Source: an uncultured Prevotella sp.
GTDB lineage: Bacteria; Bacteroidota; Bacteroidia; Bacteroidales; Bacteroidaceae
NCBI GenBank assembly: GCA_900772835.1
Contig: CAAGSA010000046.1
Coordinates: forward strand, 1 to 32,659
DNA: 32,659 bases
Direction: 5' to 3'
A program made the position numbers and the translations under genes. The notes under the pieces were generated by a model. It made no database searches. It worked only from the letters and a program-made list of their open reading frames with translations, and was not told the DNA's origin. How positions within the stretch are numbered: the first letter of the stretch is position 1; each line of letters begins with the position of its first letter. Shown here piece after piece: positions 22,806 through 29,696 of the stretch.

Positions 22806-23885
22806 TTACTCTTCCGGGTACATTGAATGGTAGGCATCCTCCAGGAGCTCGGCATCCTTTGTATGGTTTATCCATATCTGGCGAATCTGTGCCAGTTCGA
22901 GCAGTCCGAGCGGATTGTTGTCTGTCAGCGGCACGACAGATGTGTATCCGTTGTGGTTGAAGAATTCGAACCAGCTGTTGTCCTCGCTTGTGGGTTCTTC
23001 CGAATCCCAGTAGTCGGCGCCCTCGCCTGCCATGTCGTTGTGTGCGTGGTCGCCGGCGATTGACATCAGTGCGTGGAGATAAACCTTGCCGTTCTTGATG
23101 TTGTTGCCTTTCATGCGGTCCATCACGTTCTGCTTGTAGTTGTCCTTCATGTCAACGGTGCCCACGTAGTAGTTCTTGCTGAACTTCTGCAGTGCGTTCT
23201 CCAGCTGTGTGTAGCGCACGTTGGCCTTGAAGGAGTCGTAGCTGTCGGGGTTTCCGTGGCCCATGAATGCCACTGCGCCTTGTGCTGCCTCGTCCTTGTA
23301 GAGACCGTTGAGGATGTTTGCCACGTTGTCAACCTCTTTCTCGTCGTAGAGCAGAGGCATGCCGAGGTGGATTTCAACGTTCTTCAGATACTCGTCGTCG
23401 AGGTGTGCGTCTTTCACGTAGCCGTTGTTGGCGAATTTCTTCACGGCAGCCACTACGTTGGCGAACTCCTCGCCCGGGATTACCTGGAGGCTCTGCACGT
23501 ATATCTTGTCGTACTTGGCTGCGCCGATGGCGTGGAGCAGATAGCGTGGCTCATAGTAGTCGCGCTTTTCTCCGTGCTCGCCTGCGCTTGCGCGGTTGAT
23601 GCAGATGTCGGAAGAGAAGCAGAAGTAAACGTCGGCGTCAGGGAAAGCCAGCTCGTAGGCCTTCTTGGTTTCGTCGAAAGCAGCGAAGGCGTTGGTCCAT
23701 GTGGAACCGAAAGCCACGAGGAGCACAGCCTTGTCCTTGCCGGACTTTGCCTTCTGTGCGGCTACAATCTCGTCGTTGTGTGTGTACTCCGATACGACGT
23801 TCTGCTGTGGGTCGTCGTCGTCGCTGCAGGCTGCGAACGAAAGCACAGCAAGCAGCGTCATCATAAAGATCTTAATCTTCTTCAT
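22806..23885 (-). CDS. cbiK: CbiK-type cobaltochelatase homologue, predicted surface lipoprotein
   Basis: The 359-residue protein is a CbiK-family chelatase: AVLLVAFGSTW (53-63), FMGHGNPDSY with His210, and HALMSIAGDHAHNDMAGE with His271, His280 and His282, the metal-handling histidines of the fold. CbiK inserts Co2+ into sirohydrochlorin in the cytoplasm of enteric bacteria. Here the N-terminus is a lipoprotein signal with lipobox FAAC (Cys20) followed by SDDDD, which matches the reported surface-export signal of Bacteroides fragilis lipoproteins. The protein is therefore predicted at the cell surface. An exported CbiK is known in Desulfovibrio (periplasmic). The start codon overlaps the end of the first TonB receptor gene by 14 bases, suggesting that they act together. 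Function outside the cell is unknown: metal insertion, removal, or tetrapyrrole binding are all possible. Confidence 0.88.
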   Translation of the reverse strand: MKKIKIFMMTLLAVLSFAACSDDDDPQQNVVSEYTHNDEIVAAQKAKSGKDKAVLLVAFGSTWTNAFAAFDETKKAYELAFPDADVYFCFSSDICINRASAGEHGEKRDYYEPRYLLHAIGAAKYDKIYVQSLQVIPGEEFANVVAAVKKFANNGYVKDAHLDDEYLKNVEIHLGMPLLYDEKEVDNVANILNGLYKDEAAQGAVAFMGHGNPDSYDSFKANVRYTQLENALQKFSKNYYVGTVDMKDNYKQNVMDRMKGNNIKNGKVYLHALMSIAGDHAHNDMAGEGADYWDSEEPTSEDNSWFEFFNHNGYTSVVPLTDNNPLGLLELAQIRQIWINHTKDAELLEDAYHSMYPEE

Positions 23886-26028
23886 TGTTGTTTTGTTTGT
23901 TTTGTTTATTAAAGTTGTGATTGTTTATTTTCTTTCCCTTGTTGAACTTCACAGCCACCGACACGTAGCATGTTCTTCCGCCCGCGGTGGTGCCCAGATG
24001 GTAGGGGCGCATCGTCGTGTCCTTGTAGTTGAAGATGTTGTCGATGCCCAGTTCCAGCTTGTAGGTGAGCGGAGCGCCCATCTTTCCGAAGTCGTGGGTC
24101 GTGTTTATGCGCCATATCTGGAAGTGCTTGCCGTTGCCGTTGTTCTCGTAGTACCGCTTGCTGCTGCCGCGCGTGGCGAGATTGGCTCCCAGGTGGTAGG
24201 CAGGGCTGAACCTGTGGCCGTAGATGAGGCTGGCGTTCCATTTGTGGTGTGCCATTCCGTCGATGGTGGCACGCCTCATGCGGTCGTGCTCCGTGTCGTA
24301 GGTGTTTGCCTTCGTGTCGAGATAGCTGTAGTTGCCGCTCAGCGTGAGGTCCTTGCAGAGGCTGACGGAGAGGTTCATGTCAACTCCGTACGTTTCGGCA
24401 TCGTCCATATTCTTGTATTTTCTTGCCGTCACCTTTCCGCTGCCGTCGCCCAGATAGCCCGTGGTCACGTCTTTCGGCAGCTCCTCTACCGGCACGTTCA
24501 CGAGCGTTATCATGTTCTTCAGCTTGTTGTAGTAGCCCGTGACCGAGGCGGAGAACCTGTCGGTGCGGTATTCCAGGTTGGCGCTGAAGTAGTTGTTCTT
24601 CTGCGGACGGAGCGATTTGTTGCCCATGTTGAAGAATGTGCTTGAGCCCATCACGTGCAGGTAGCGGTAGTACAGCTCCTTCACGGTGGGCGACTTGAAT
24701 CCCTGGCTCCATCCCAGACGCAGGCGGAAGTCGCCCATGCTTGCCATCGCGCTCAGCTTGGGCGTGAAGTGGAAGCCGAACTTGGCGTTGTCCACGAGTC
24801 TCGCGCCTGCCGTAAGGTTGAGCCACGCTGTGGGGTTGTATTCGTCCTGTGCGTACACGGCGGCGGTGTTGTCGCTTGCCGTGCCGTTCTCCGTGCGCAT
24901 CGGTGCCTTCAGATAGTCGTTCCGGTATTCCGCGCCCACGTGGAGCGTGTTGGCGTGCGGCAGATGGAACACACCCTTGAGTGTGGCCATCGTGCGCTGC
25001 TGGTCGCTCTGCAGCCGTTCCTGTCCGGCATAGAAGGGCACACCGTGCTCCAGTACTCCGTCGATGTAGGCATCCTCGTATGTGCGGGCTGTATAGTGGT
25101 AGTAGTAGGCATGCTTGTTCCAGTCCACATCGAGCGAGAGATAGTCTTTCTTCTTGCTGTCGGTGAACCATTTGCCTCCTGCCGAGGCGGAGGCGTTGCG
25201 GTAGAGCAGGTCGTAGGTGTATACGTCGCACGAGGGGTATCTGCCGTTAGTGGGGCGCATAATGTCCTTGCGGTAGAAGCTGCCTCCGGCGTACAGCTCC
25301 AGGTCTTTCGTGGGGGTGTATGTCAGCCGTTCGCTCAGCTGCCAGTTGGTGAACTTGTTGCGCGTCTTGTTCCTCGAGTCGGGCAGCACGTGGCCTTCGG
25401 CATACTCGTTGGATGTGTTCTGCCATCCGTCGCTGTGCTGCAGCTGGAATCCGGTGTACGACTGCACCTTGCCTATGCGCAGCCCCACGCCGTTGTGCTG
25501 TCTGATGTCGTTGAACCTTCCGTATCTTGTGTTGTTTTCAAGCAGCAGTCCTTCCGTGTCATGTTTCTTCGTTATGATGTTTATCACGCCGGCCATGGCG
25601 TCGGAGCCATAGAGTGCCGACTGTGCTCCCTTCACGATTTCGATGCGCTCGATATTGTGCGGGTCGATAAGTCCGAGGTCGTTCTCGCCCCCGTTGTCGC
25701 CGTGTATGCGTTTGCCGTCGATGAGGATGAGGATATAGTTGTTGCCCAGTCCGTTGAGCTGAGTCTGGCTTCCCATGTCGCCTTCGTTGAACGAGAACGA
25801 CGCGGTCAGTCCGCCCAGAATCTCCTCGATAGACTTCGCTCCGTAGCTTTCAATCATCTTGCGTGATATGACTTCGGTCTGCACGGGTACGTCTTTCAGC
25901 AGATGGCCCGTGCCGGTGGCTGTGACCACAACCTCCTGCAGGGTGTGGTCAGCGGCTGTCTGGGCGTGTGTCGGCACGCCGTATATGCCCGATGTGAGGG
26001 CTAATAATAATATTCTGTTTCTTCTCAT
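23872..26028 (-). CDS. BtuB-like TonB-dependent outer-membrane receptor, riboswitch-controlled
   Basis: The 718-residue receptor has a signal peptide ending THAQ (about 20-23). Its plug carries LQEVVVTATGTGHLLKDVPV (a TonB-box-like start), ILIDGKRIHGD and IVKGAQSALYGSDAMAGV, and a large beta barrel follows. It is the first gene behind the cobalamin riboswitch, so it is most likely a corrinoid transporter. The normal barrel end, CYVSVAVKF (Phe695), is followed by 23 extra residues rich in Asn, Lys and Gln. They come from A-rich leader-like DNA and run 14 bases into cbiK. This tail looks like a lost stop codon and may hide the terminal aromatic residue used for barrel assembly. The ATG at 26028 lies 9 bases after the riboswitch-associated hairpin. 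Confidence 0.9.
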   Translation of the reverse strand: MRRNRILLLALTSGIYGVPTHAQTAADHTLQEVVVTATGTGHLLKDVPVQTEVISRKMIESYGAKSIEEILGGLTASFSFNEGDMGSQTQLNGLGNNYILILIDGKRIHGDNGGENDLGLIDPHNIERIEIVKGAQSALYGSDAMAGVINIITKKHDTEGLLLENNTRYGRFNDIRQHNGVGLRIGKVQSYTGFQLQHSDGWQNTSNEYAEGHVLPDSRNKTRNKFTNWQLSERLTYTPTKDLELYAGGSFYRKDIMRPTNGRYPSCDVYTYDLLYRNASASAGGKWFTDSKKKDYLSLDVDWNKHAYYYHYTARTYEDAYIDGVLEHGVPFYAGQERLQSDQQRTMATLKGVFHLPHANTLHVGAEYRNDYLKAPMRTENGTASDNTAAVYAQDEYNPTAWLNLTAGARLVDNAKFGFHFTPKLSAMASMGDFRLRLGWSQGFKSPTVKELYYRYLHVMGSSTFFNMGNKSLRPQKNNYFSANLEYRTDRFSASVTGYYNKLKNMITLVNVPVEELPKDVTTGYLGDGSGKVTARKYKNMDDAETYGVDMNLSVSLCKDLTLSGNYSYLDTKANTYDTEHDRMRRATIDGMAHHKWNASLIYGHRFSPAYHLGANLATRGSSKRYYENNGNGKHFQIWRINTTHDFGKMGAPLTYKLELGIDNIFNYKDTTMRPYHLGTTAGGRTCYVSVAVKFNKGKKINNHNFNKQNKQNNNEED

Positions 26029-26036
26029 AATAATCG

Positions 26037-26054
26037 GCCCCTGTTCCTGGAGGC
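26037..26054 (-). promoter_or_regulatory. expression-platform hairpin (P13-like) of the cobalamin riboswitch
   Basis: On the minus strand GCCTC (26054-26050) pairs with GGGGC (26041-26037) around the loop CAGGAACA. The 3' arm ends 8 bases before the ATG at 26028. The loop sequence CAGGAA is the exact complement of the P5 loop TTCCTG (plus-strand 26185-26190), the L5-L13 kissing interaction known from cobalamin riboswitches that control translation. Confidence 0.75.
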
Positions 26055-26065
26055 ATTTGTTCTAT

Positions 26066-26250
26066 TAAACGGAGATGGCAGGTATTCTGACTTCCAATCT
26101 CCCGTCCGTCTTCCCGAGTGTGCGAAGCATACTGCTTTGCCGTCAGTGACATTGTTGGAGGGGAGAATAATATGGTTACAGCTGCAGGAACAGCTCAGGA
26201 CTCGCACCTGATTCCCTTGCACAAGGGCACTGATGCCCTCGTTTCCAAAT
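26066..26250 (-). promoter_or_regulatory. cobalamin riboswitch aptamer
   Basis: Read on the minus strand the consensus blocks come in order: AAGGGAATC and GGTGCGAGTCC (P3/P4), then the P5 hairpin AGCTG-TTCCTG-CAGCTGTAA. They are followed by GTCACTG, CGGGAAG and finally the B12 box AAGTCAGAATACCTGCC (plus-strand 26077-26093). Adenosyl- or other cobalamin binding should repress the downstream operon. The aptamer begins almost at the predicted transcription start (about 26253). The start codon of the first TonB receptor lies about 40 bases after the aptamer. Confidence 0.93.
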
Positions 26251-26256
26251 CCGCTG

Positions 26257-26288
26257 CAAATGTACAACGTTTTTTTAGAAGCCCCAAA
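26257..26288 (-). promoter_or_regulatory. promoter of the cobalamin operon
   Basis: On the minus strand TTTG (26288-26285), a 20-base spacer, then TACATTTG (26264-26257) match the Bacteroidetes consensus. Initiation near 26253 would put the riboswitch at the very 5' end of the transcript. It is the only well-matched promoter recognised for the 13 minus-strand genes. Confidence 0.8.
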
Positions 26289-26431
26289 CAATTGCGGCTA
26301 TTTTTGCTCGCGGCATGGAGCGTTTTGCCGTGCCACCTTATTATATATGCAGGAGTCGGGGAGAAGAAATATTGTGCCAGGCACCCTTGAGGTTTCAATC
26401 CGCCGGCAAAAGCCTCCTGAACGTGCGGAAA
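26289..26431. other. intergenic stretch between B12 operon promoter and inverted repeat
   Basis: No gene is supported here. The only structure seen is a short hairpin GGCATGG (26312-26318) with CCGTGCC (26328-26334). The short open frames across it are by-products of the riboswitch and of the repeat to the right. Confidence 0.5.
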
Positions 26432-26523
26432 TTCTACAGTGCAAGCCTTGGAACGTATGTTTCATGGCTTGGAATGTATATTTCGTGGCTTGGAATGTAC
26501 GTTCCAAGGCTTGCACTGTAGAA
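26432..26523. repeat. 26-bp perfect inverted repeat built from 21-bp tandem units
   Basis: The left arm 26432-26457 and right arm 26498-26523 are exact reverse complements, with a 40-base loop. At the same time the core is a 21-bp tandem array: units start at 26445, 26466 and 26487, with a partial fourth at 26508, each opening G(G/C)CTTGGAA. The unit length is seven codons and several frames on both strands stay open, giving repeats such as ERTFQAT. I read it as a palindromic intergenic repeat element and not as a gene. Confidence 0.8.
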
Positions 26524-26557
26524 AAAAAGCGAGGCTGAGAGTTTTTCTCGCTTTTTT
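26523..26557. terminator. bidirectional terminator left of truA
   Basis: AAAAAAGCGAG (26523-26533) pairs with CTCGCTTTTTT (26547-26557) around a 13-base loop, with T-tracts on both strands. It shares its first base with the end of the inverted repeat. It would separate the B12 operon promoter from the truA promoter. Confidence 0.7.
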
Positions 26558-26567
26558 CCGAAATTTC

Positions 26568-26598
26568 TTTGCCGTTACCTATATATAAAGTAATTTTG
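26568..26598 (+). promoter_or_regulatory. promoter of truA
   Basis: TTTG (26568-26571), a 19-base spacer and TAATTTTG (26591-26598) fit the Bacteroidetes consensus. The predicted start near 26602 leaves a leader of about 24 bases. Confidence 0.75.
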
Positions 26599-26625
26599 CA
26601 GGCTGAAACGAATTGAAAAAGATTG

Positions 26626-27372
26626 ATGCAGAGATATTTTATATACCTGAGCTACGACGGCACGGCTTACCACGGATGGCAGATACAGCCCAACGGTAAT
26701 TCAGTGCAGGAGGAGATGCAGCGCGCGCTGTCAACACTGCTGCGCCGAGAGATAGAGATAGTGGGAGCCGGACGGACAGACGCCGGAGTGCACGCACGAG
26801 TGATGGTGGCGCACTTCGACAGCGCAACGGACATCGACTGCCGCCAGCTGGCATACAAGCTGAACAGGCTGCTGCCGCGCGACATTGCGGTGGACAGGGT
26901 GGTGCCCGTGGAGGAGGGGATGCACGCGAGGTTCAGCGCCAGGAAGCGCACATACCATTATTACGTACACCTGCACAAGAATCCGTTCTGCCGCTCGTAT
27001 TCATGCCAGCTGCATTATGAGCTCGACTTCGGGCTGATGAACCGTGCGGCGGCACACCTGCTGGAGTGCAGCGACTTCGCGGCGTTCTGCAAGGTGCATA
27101 CCGACGTGAAGACTACGATATGCCGGGTGACGGAAGCGCGGTGGGTGGACGACGGCGACGGATGCTGGCATTTCGTGATTTCTGCCGACCGCTTCCTGCG
27201 CAATATGGTGCGCGCGGTGGTGGGCACGCTCATCGACGTGGGCAGGCACCGGCTCACCATCGAACAGTTCAAGGCGGTGGTGGCAGGCAAGAACCGCAGC
27301 AACGCCGGCGAGAGCATGCCGGGAAATGCACTCTTCCTCGAAAATGTGGAATACGATTTCGGGAATCCATGA
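26626..27372 (+). CDS. truA: tRNA pseudouridine(38-40) synthase TruA
   Basis: TruA converts uridines 38-40 of the tRNA anticodon arm to pseudouridine in the cytosol. The 248 residues show the family start RYFIYLSYDGTAYHGWQIQP, the catalytic motif GAGRTDAGVHA with Asp52, FSARKRTYHYYVH and the late RFLRNMVRAVVGTLIDVG. An in-frame TTG lies one codon earlier (26623), but the ATG at 26626 is preferred and matches the usual N-terminus. There is no Shine-Dalgarno. The EamA transporter gene follows after 31 bases on the same strand, so the two may share a transcript. Confidence 0.96.
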   Translation: MQRYFIYLSYDGTAYHGWQIQPNGNSVQEEMQRALSTLLRREIEIVGAGRTDAGVHARVMVAHFDSATDIDCRQLAYKLNRLLPRDIAVDRVVPVEEGMHARFSARKRTYHYYVHLHKNPFCRSYSCQLHYELDFGLMNRAAAHLLECSDFAAFCKVHTDVKTTICRVTEARWVDDGDGCWHFVISADRFLRNMVRAVVGTLIDVGRHRLTIEQFKAVVAGKNRSNAGESMPGNALFLENVEYDFGNP

Positions 27373-27403
27373 TTCCTCTTGACTAATACAAATTAAAAAA
27401 AAT

Positions 27404-28321
27404 ATGTGGTTATTGTTAGCGTTTCTTTCGGCTACTCTTCTCGGTTTCTATGATACCTGCAAGAAGGAGTCGCTGAGAAACAATGCGGTAATACCGGTGT
27501 TGTTTCTCAATACAGTGTTTTCCACGCTTATTTTCCTGCCGTTCATAATCCTGTCGGACAGCACAGCGGCGCTCGACGGGAGCATCTTCCACGTGGCAGA
27601 CGGAGGATGGGACGAGCATAAATATATAATAGGTAAGAGCGTGATAGTGCTGTCATCGTGGATATTCGGATATTTCGGAATGAAACACCTGCCGCTCACC
27701 ATCGTCGGACCGATAAACGCCACGCGCCCGGTGATGGTGCTCGTGGGAGCACTGCTCGTGTTCGGCGAGAGGCTGAACGTATGGCAGTGGATAGGAGTGG
27801 CGCTCGCCGTGGCATCGTTCTTCATGCTCAGCAGGAGCGGAAAGAAGGAAGGCATCGACTTCAAGCACAACAAATGGATATGCTTCATAGTGCTTGCCGC
27901 TGTGCTGGGAGCCGTGAGCGGACTCTACGACAAATACCTCATGGCACCCCGGGAGAGCGGGGGCGTGGGGCTGAACAGCATGATGGTGCAGAGCTGGTAC
28001 AATGTATACCAGTGCTTCATGATGTTCACAGTGCTGCTCGTGATGTGGATGCCGAAACGGAAAAGCTCCACACCATTCCACTGGCACTGGGGCATAGTGT
28101 TCATAAGCCTCTTCCTCAGCGCTGCCGACTTCGTGTATTTCTACGCGCTGAGCTTCCCCGACGCAATGATAAGCATCGTGTCGATGGTGAGAAGAGGAAG
28201 TGTGGTGGTGTCGTTCCTGTTCGGAGCACTGCTGCTGCACGAGAAGAATCTGAAGAGCAAGGTGGTGGACCTGCTGCTCGTGCTGCTCGGCATGGTGTTC
28301 CTGTATATCGGAAGCAAATAG
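27404..28321 (+). CDS. EamA/DMT-family membrane transporter
   Basis: The 305-residue inner-membrane protein has about ten hydrophobic segments in two similar halves, as in the drug/metabolite transporter (DMT) superfamily. In the first half, GPINATRPVMVLVGALLVFGERLNVWQWIGVALAV is the typical EamA ending. It recurs in the second as MISIVSMVRRGSVVVSFLFGALLLHEK and continues to VVDLLLVLLGMVFLYIG. Such proteins export or import small metabolites, and the substrate cannot be read from the sequence. It lies 31 bases after truA with no separate promoter seen. The ATG at 27404 follows an A-rich leader without a Shine-Dalgarno. Confidence 0.87.
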   Translation: MWLLLAFLSATLLGFYDTCKKESLRNNAVIPVLFLNTVFSTLIFLPFIILSDSTAALDGSIFHVADGGWDEHKYIIGKSVIVLSSWIFGYFGMKHLPLTIVGPINATRPVMVLVGALLVFGERLNVWQWIGVALAVASFFMLSRSGKKEGIDFKHNKWICFIVLAAVLGAVSGLYDKYLMAPRESGGVGLNSMMVQSWYNVYQCFMMFTVLLVMWMPKRKSSTPFHWHWGIVFISLFLSAADFVYFYALSFPDAMISIVSMVRRGSVVVSFLFGALLLHEKNLKSKVVDLLLVLLGMVFLYIGSK

Positions 28322-28363
28322 ACGGAGAAACGGTCGGAAAGATATTTTTAACGTTTACAAAGT

Positions 28364-28377
28364 GCAAAATGTTTTGC
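28364..28377. promoter_or_regulatory. palindrome over the dapA -33 element
   Basis: GCAAAA-TG-TTTTGC is a perfect palindrome whose right arm contains the TTTG of the dapA promoter. It could be an operator, but an AT-rich chance match is possible. Confidence 0.3.
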
Positions 28378-28403
28378 TTTTTGCATTTTATGTAGTATAT
28401 TTG
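28373..28403 (+). promoter_or_regulatory. promoter of dapA
   Basis: TTTG (28373-28376), a 19-base spacer and TATATTTG (28396-28403) match the consensus. Initiation near 28407 leaves a leader of about 30 bases without a Shine-Dalgarno. Confidence 0.75.
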
Positions 28404-28437
28404 CAACCAGGATTACAAAAAGAAAAAAACAACAGTT

Positions 28438-29322
28438 ATGTCTCAAAATATATTCAAGGGTCTTGGGATAGCCCTTATAACACCTTTCACAGCAGCAGGA
28501 GTCGTGGACTATGCGACTTTGGAGAAGCTCATTGAATACCAGTTGAACAACGGAGCGGACTTCTTCTGCATACTCGCCACCACAGGCGAGACACCCACTC
28601 TGACAGAAGAGGAGAAGCAGAGGATAAAGGAACTGGTGGTGAAGAAAGTTGCCGGGAGGGTGCCGATACTGATGGGATGCGGCGGAAACAACACGGCTGC
28701 CGTGGTGGAGGAGCTGCGCACACGCGACTTCGCCGGCATAGACGGAGTGCTCAGCGTATGCCCGTACTACAACAAGCCATCGCAGGAGGGACTCTACCAG
28801 CACTTCAAGGCAATCGCCGCAGCAACGCAGTTGCCGGTGGTGCTGTATAACGTGCCGGGAAGAACGGGAGTGAACCTCACGGCGGAGACCACAGTGAGGC
28901 TGGCGCGCGACTGCCGGAACATCGTGGCGGTGAAGGAGGCAAGCGGAAACCTGGAGCAGGTGGACGAGATTATAAAGAACAAGCCCGATACGTTCGACGT
29001 GATAAGCGGCGACGACGCACTCACATTCCCGATGATTGCCTGCGGGGCAGTGGGAGTGATATCGGTGATAGGCAACGCACTGCCGAAGGAATTCTCGCGC
29101 ATGCTGCGTCTCGAACAGAACGGCGAGATAGAACCGGCAAGGAAAATACACCATCGATTCACCGACCTGTTCAACCTGCTCTTCGTCGACGGAAACCCGG
29201 CAGGAGTGAAGGCTATGCTGCACGAGATGGGAATGATAGAAAACGTGCTGAGGCTGCCGCTCGTGCCGACAAGACTGACAACAATGCAGAAAATCAGCGA
29301 ATGTCTGAAATTCAGGCTCTGA
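28438..29322 (+). CDS. dapA: 4-hydroxy-tetrahydrodipicolinate synthase
   Basis: DapA condenses pyruvate with aspartate semialdehyde, the first committed step to diaminopimelate and lysine, in the cytosol. The 294 residues have the TIM-barrel family motifs ATTGETPTL (47-55), CPYYNKPSQEG (108-118), VLYNVPGRTG with Tyr138, and the Schiff-base lysine in AVKEASG (Lys166). ISGDDALTFPM follows in the second half. Length is normal. It has its own promoter, and a small perfect hairpin overlaps its stop codon. Diaminopimelate supply links it loosely to cell-wall synthesis, but no neighbouring gene is in the same pathway. Confidence 0.96.
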   Translation: MSQNIFKGLGIALITPFTAAGVVDYATLEKLIEYQLNNGADFFCILATTGETPTLTEEEKQRIKELVVKKVAGRVPILMGCGGNNTAAVVEELRTRDFAGIDGVLSVCPYYNKPSQEGLYQHFKAIAAATQLPVVLYNVPGRTGVNLTAETTVRLARDCRNIVAVKEASGNLEQVDEIIKNKPDTFDVISGDDALTFPMIACGAVGVISVIGNALPKEFSRMLRLEQNGEIEPARKIHHRFTDLFNLLFVDGNPAGVKAMLHEMGMIENVLRLPLVPTRLTTMQKISECLKFRL

Positions 29323-29338
29323 ACCGTGCGGTTCGGAG
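29317..29338 (+). other. hairpin at the dapA stop codon
   Basis: CTCTGAACCG pairs with CGGTTCGGAG (one G-T pair) around a two-base loop. No T-tract follows, so it may protect the 3' end or pause transcription rather than terminate alone. Confidence 0.4.
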
Positions 29339-29644
29339 ATATATAAGATGAGCATAGAAAATGGAGAGACCCGGACGGAAATGGCTTGCGTGCCGTTGCA
29401 GTCCGGGTCGTTCTATGTGGTTTCGAAAGAGGCTCGTCGGACTTTTGCAGGAGTTTTGCCGGGTTCTCATAGGAGCCTTTTTGCACCTTTCTGCGGAATA
29501 AAAGCACGGCACGCAGCATTTGTATTTTTCTTTACACCTTGTTTTTGCTTAGTCAACATGTCAAAAATCTCAGTTCTGTGATATTTTTTTAAGTTTTGCA
29601 TTAATATTTGAAAAAAATAGTAGTGCTAATTCATTAGTTATTAT
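29339..29644 (+). other. intergenic region dapA-ppdK with two further hairpins
   Basis: The stretch holds GACCCGGAC (29368-29376) pairing perfectly with GTCCGGGTC (29401-29409), then a terminator-like stem at 29426-29482. From 29510 to 29640 it is AT-rich without visible structure. A 77-codon open frame at 29348-29581 crosses both hairpins and has no recognisable features, so I do not call it a gene. Confidence 0.5.
29426..29482 (+). terminator. probable dapA terminator with long loop
   Basis: AAAGAGGCTC (29426-29435) pairs with GAGCCTTTTT (29473-29482; one G-T pair), and the T5 run is part of the stem. The 37-base loop is longer than usual. Confidence 0.5.
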
Positions 29645-29652
29645 TATATTTG
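29645..29652 (+). promoter_or_regulatory. -7 element of the ppdK promoter
   Basis: TATATTTG matches TAnnTTTG and would start transcription near 29656, about 40 bases before the ppdK ATG. The TTTG at -33 is not found at the right distance, so this is a partial match. Confidence 0.5.
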
Positions 29653-29696
29653 CAGACGCAAATAATCTAACTAAATACACGTAATATTTTAACACT

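Noticed and set aside
24655..25866. 403-codon plus-strand open frame opposite the first TonB receptor
   Set aside because: Same reason: composition is that of a reversed receptor gene and no motif is seen.
26432..26523. CRISPR array
   Set aside because: Units are adjacent with no spacers, only three and a half copies, and no cas genes are near.
26118..26538. Several 60-100-codon frames over the riboswitch and repeat element
   Set aside because: They translate the riboswitch or the 21-bp repeats in several frames on both strands at once, which is expected of a repeat whose unit is seven codons.
26623..26625. TTG start of truA one codon earlier
   Set aside because: An ATG follows directly and gives the usual N-terminus.
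29348..29581. 77-codon frame between dapA and ppdK
   Set aside because: It crosses two hairpins, and its translation has no recognisable features and an odd Cys/Phe-rich end.
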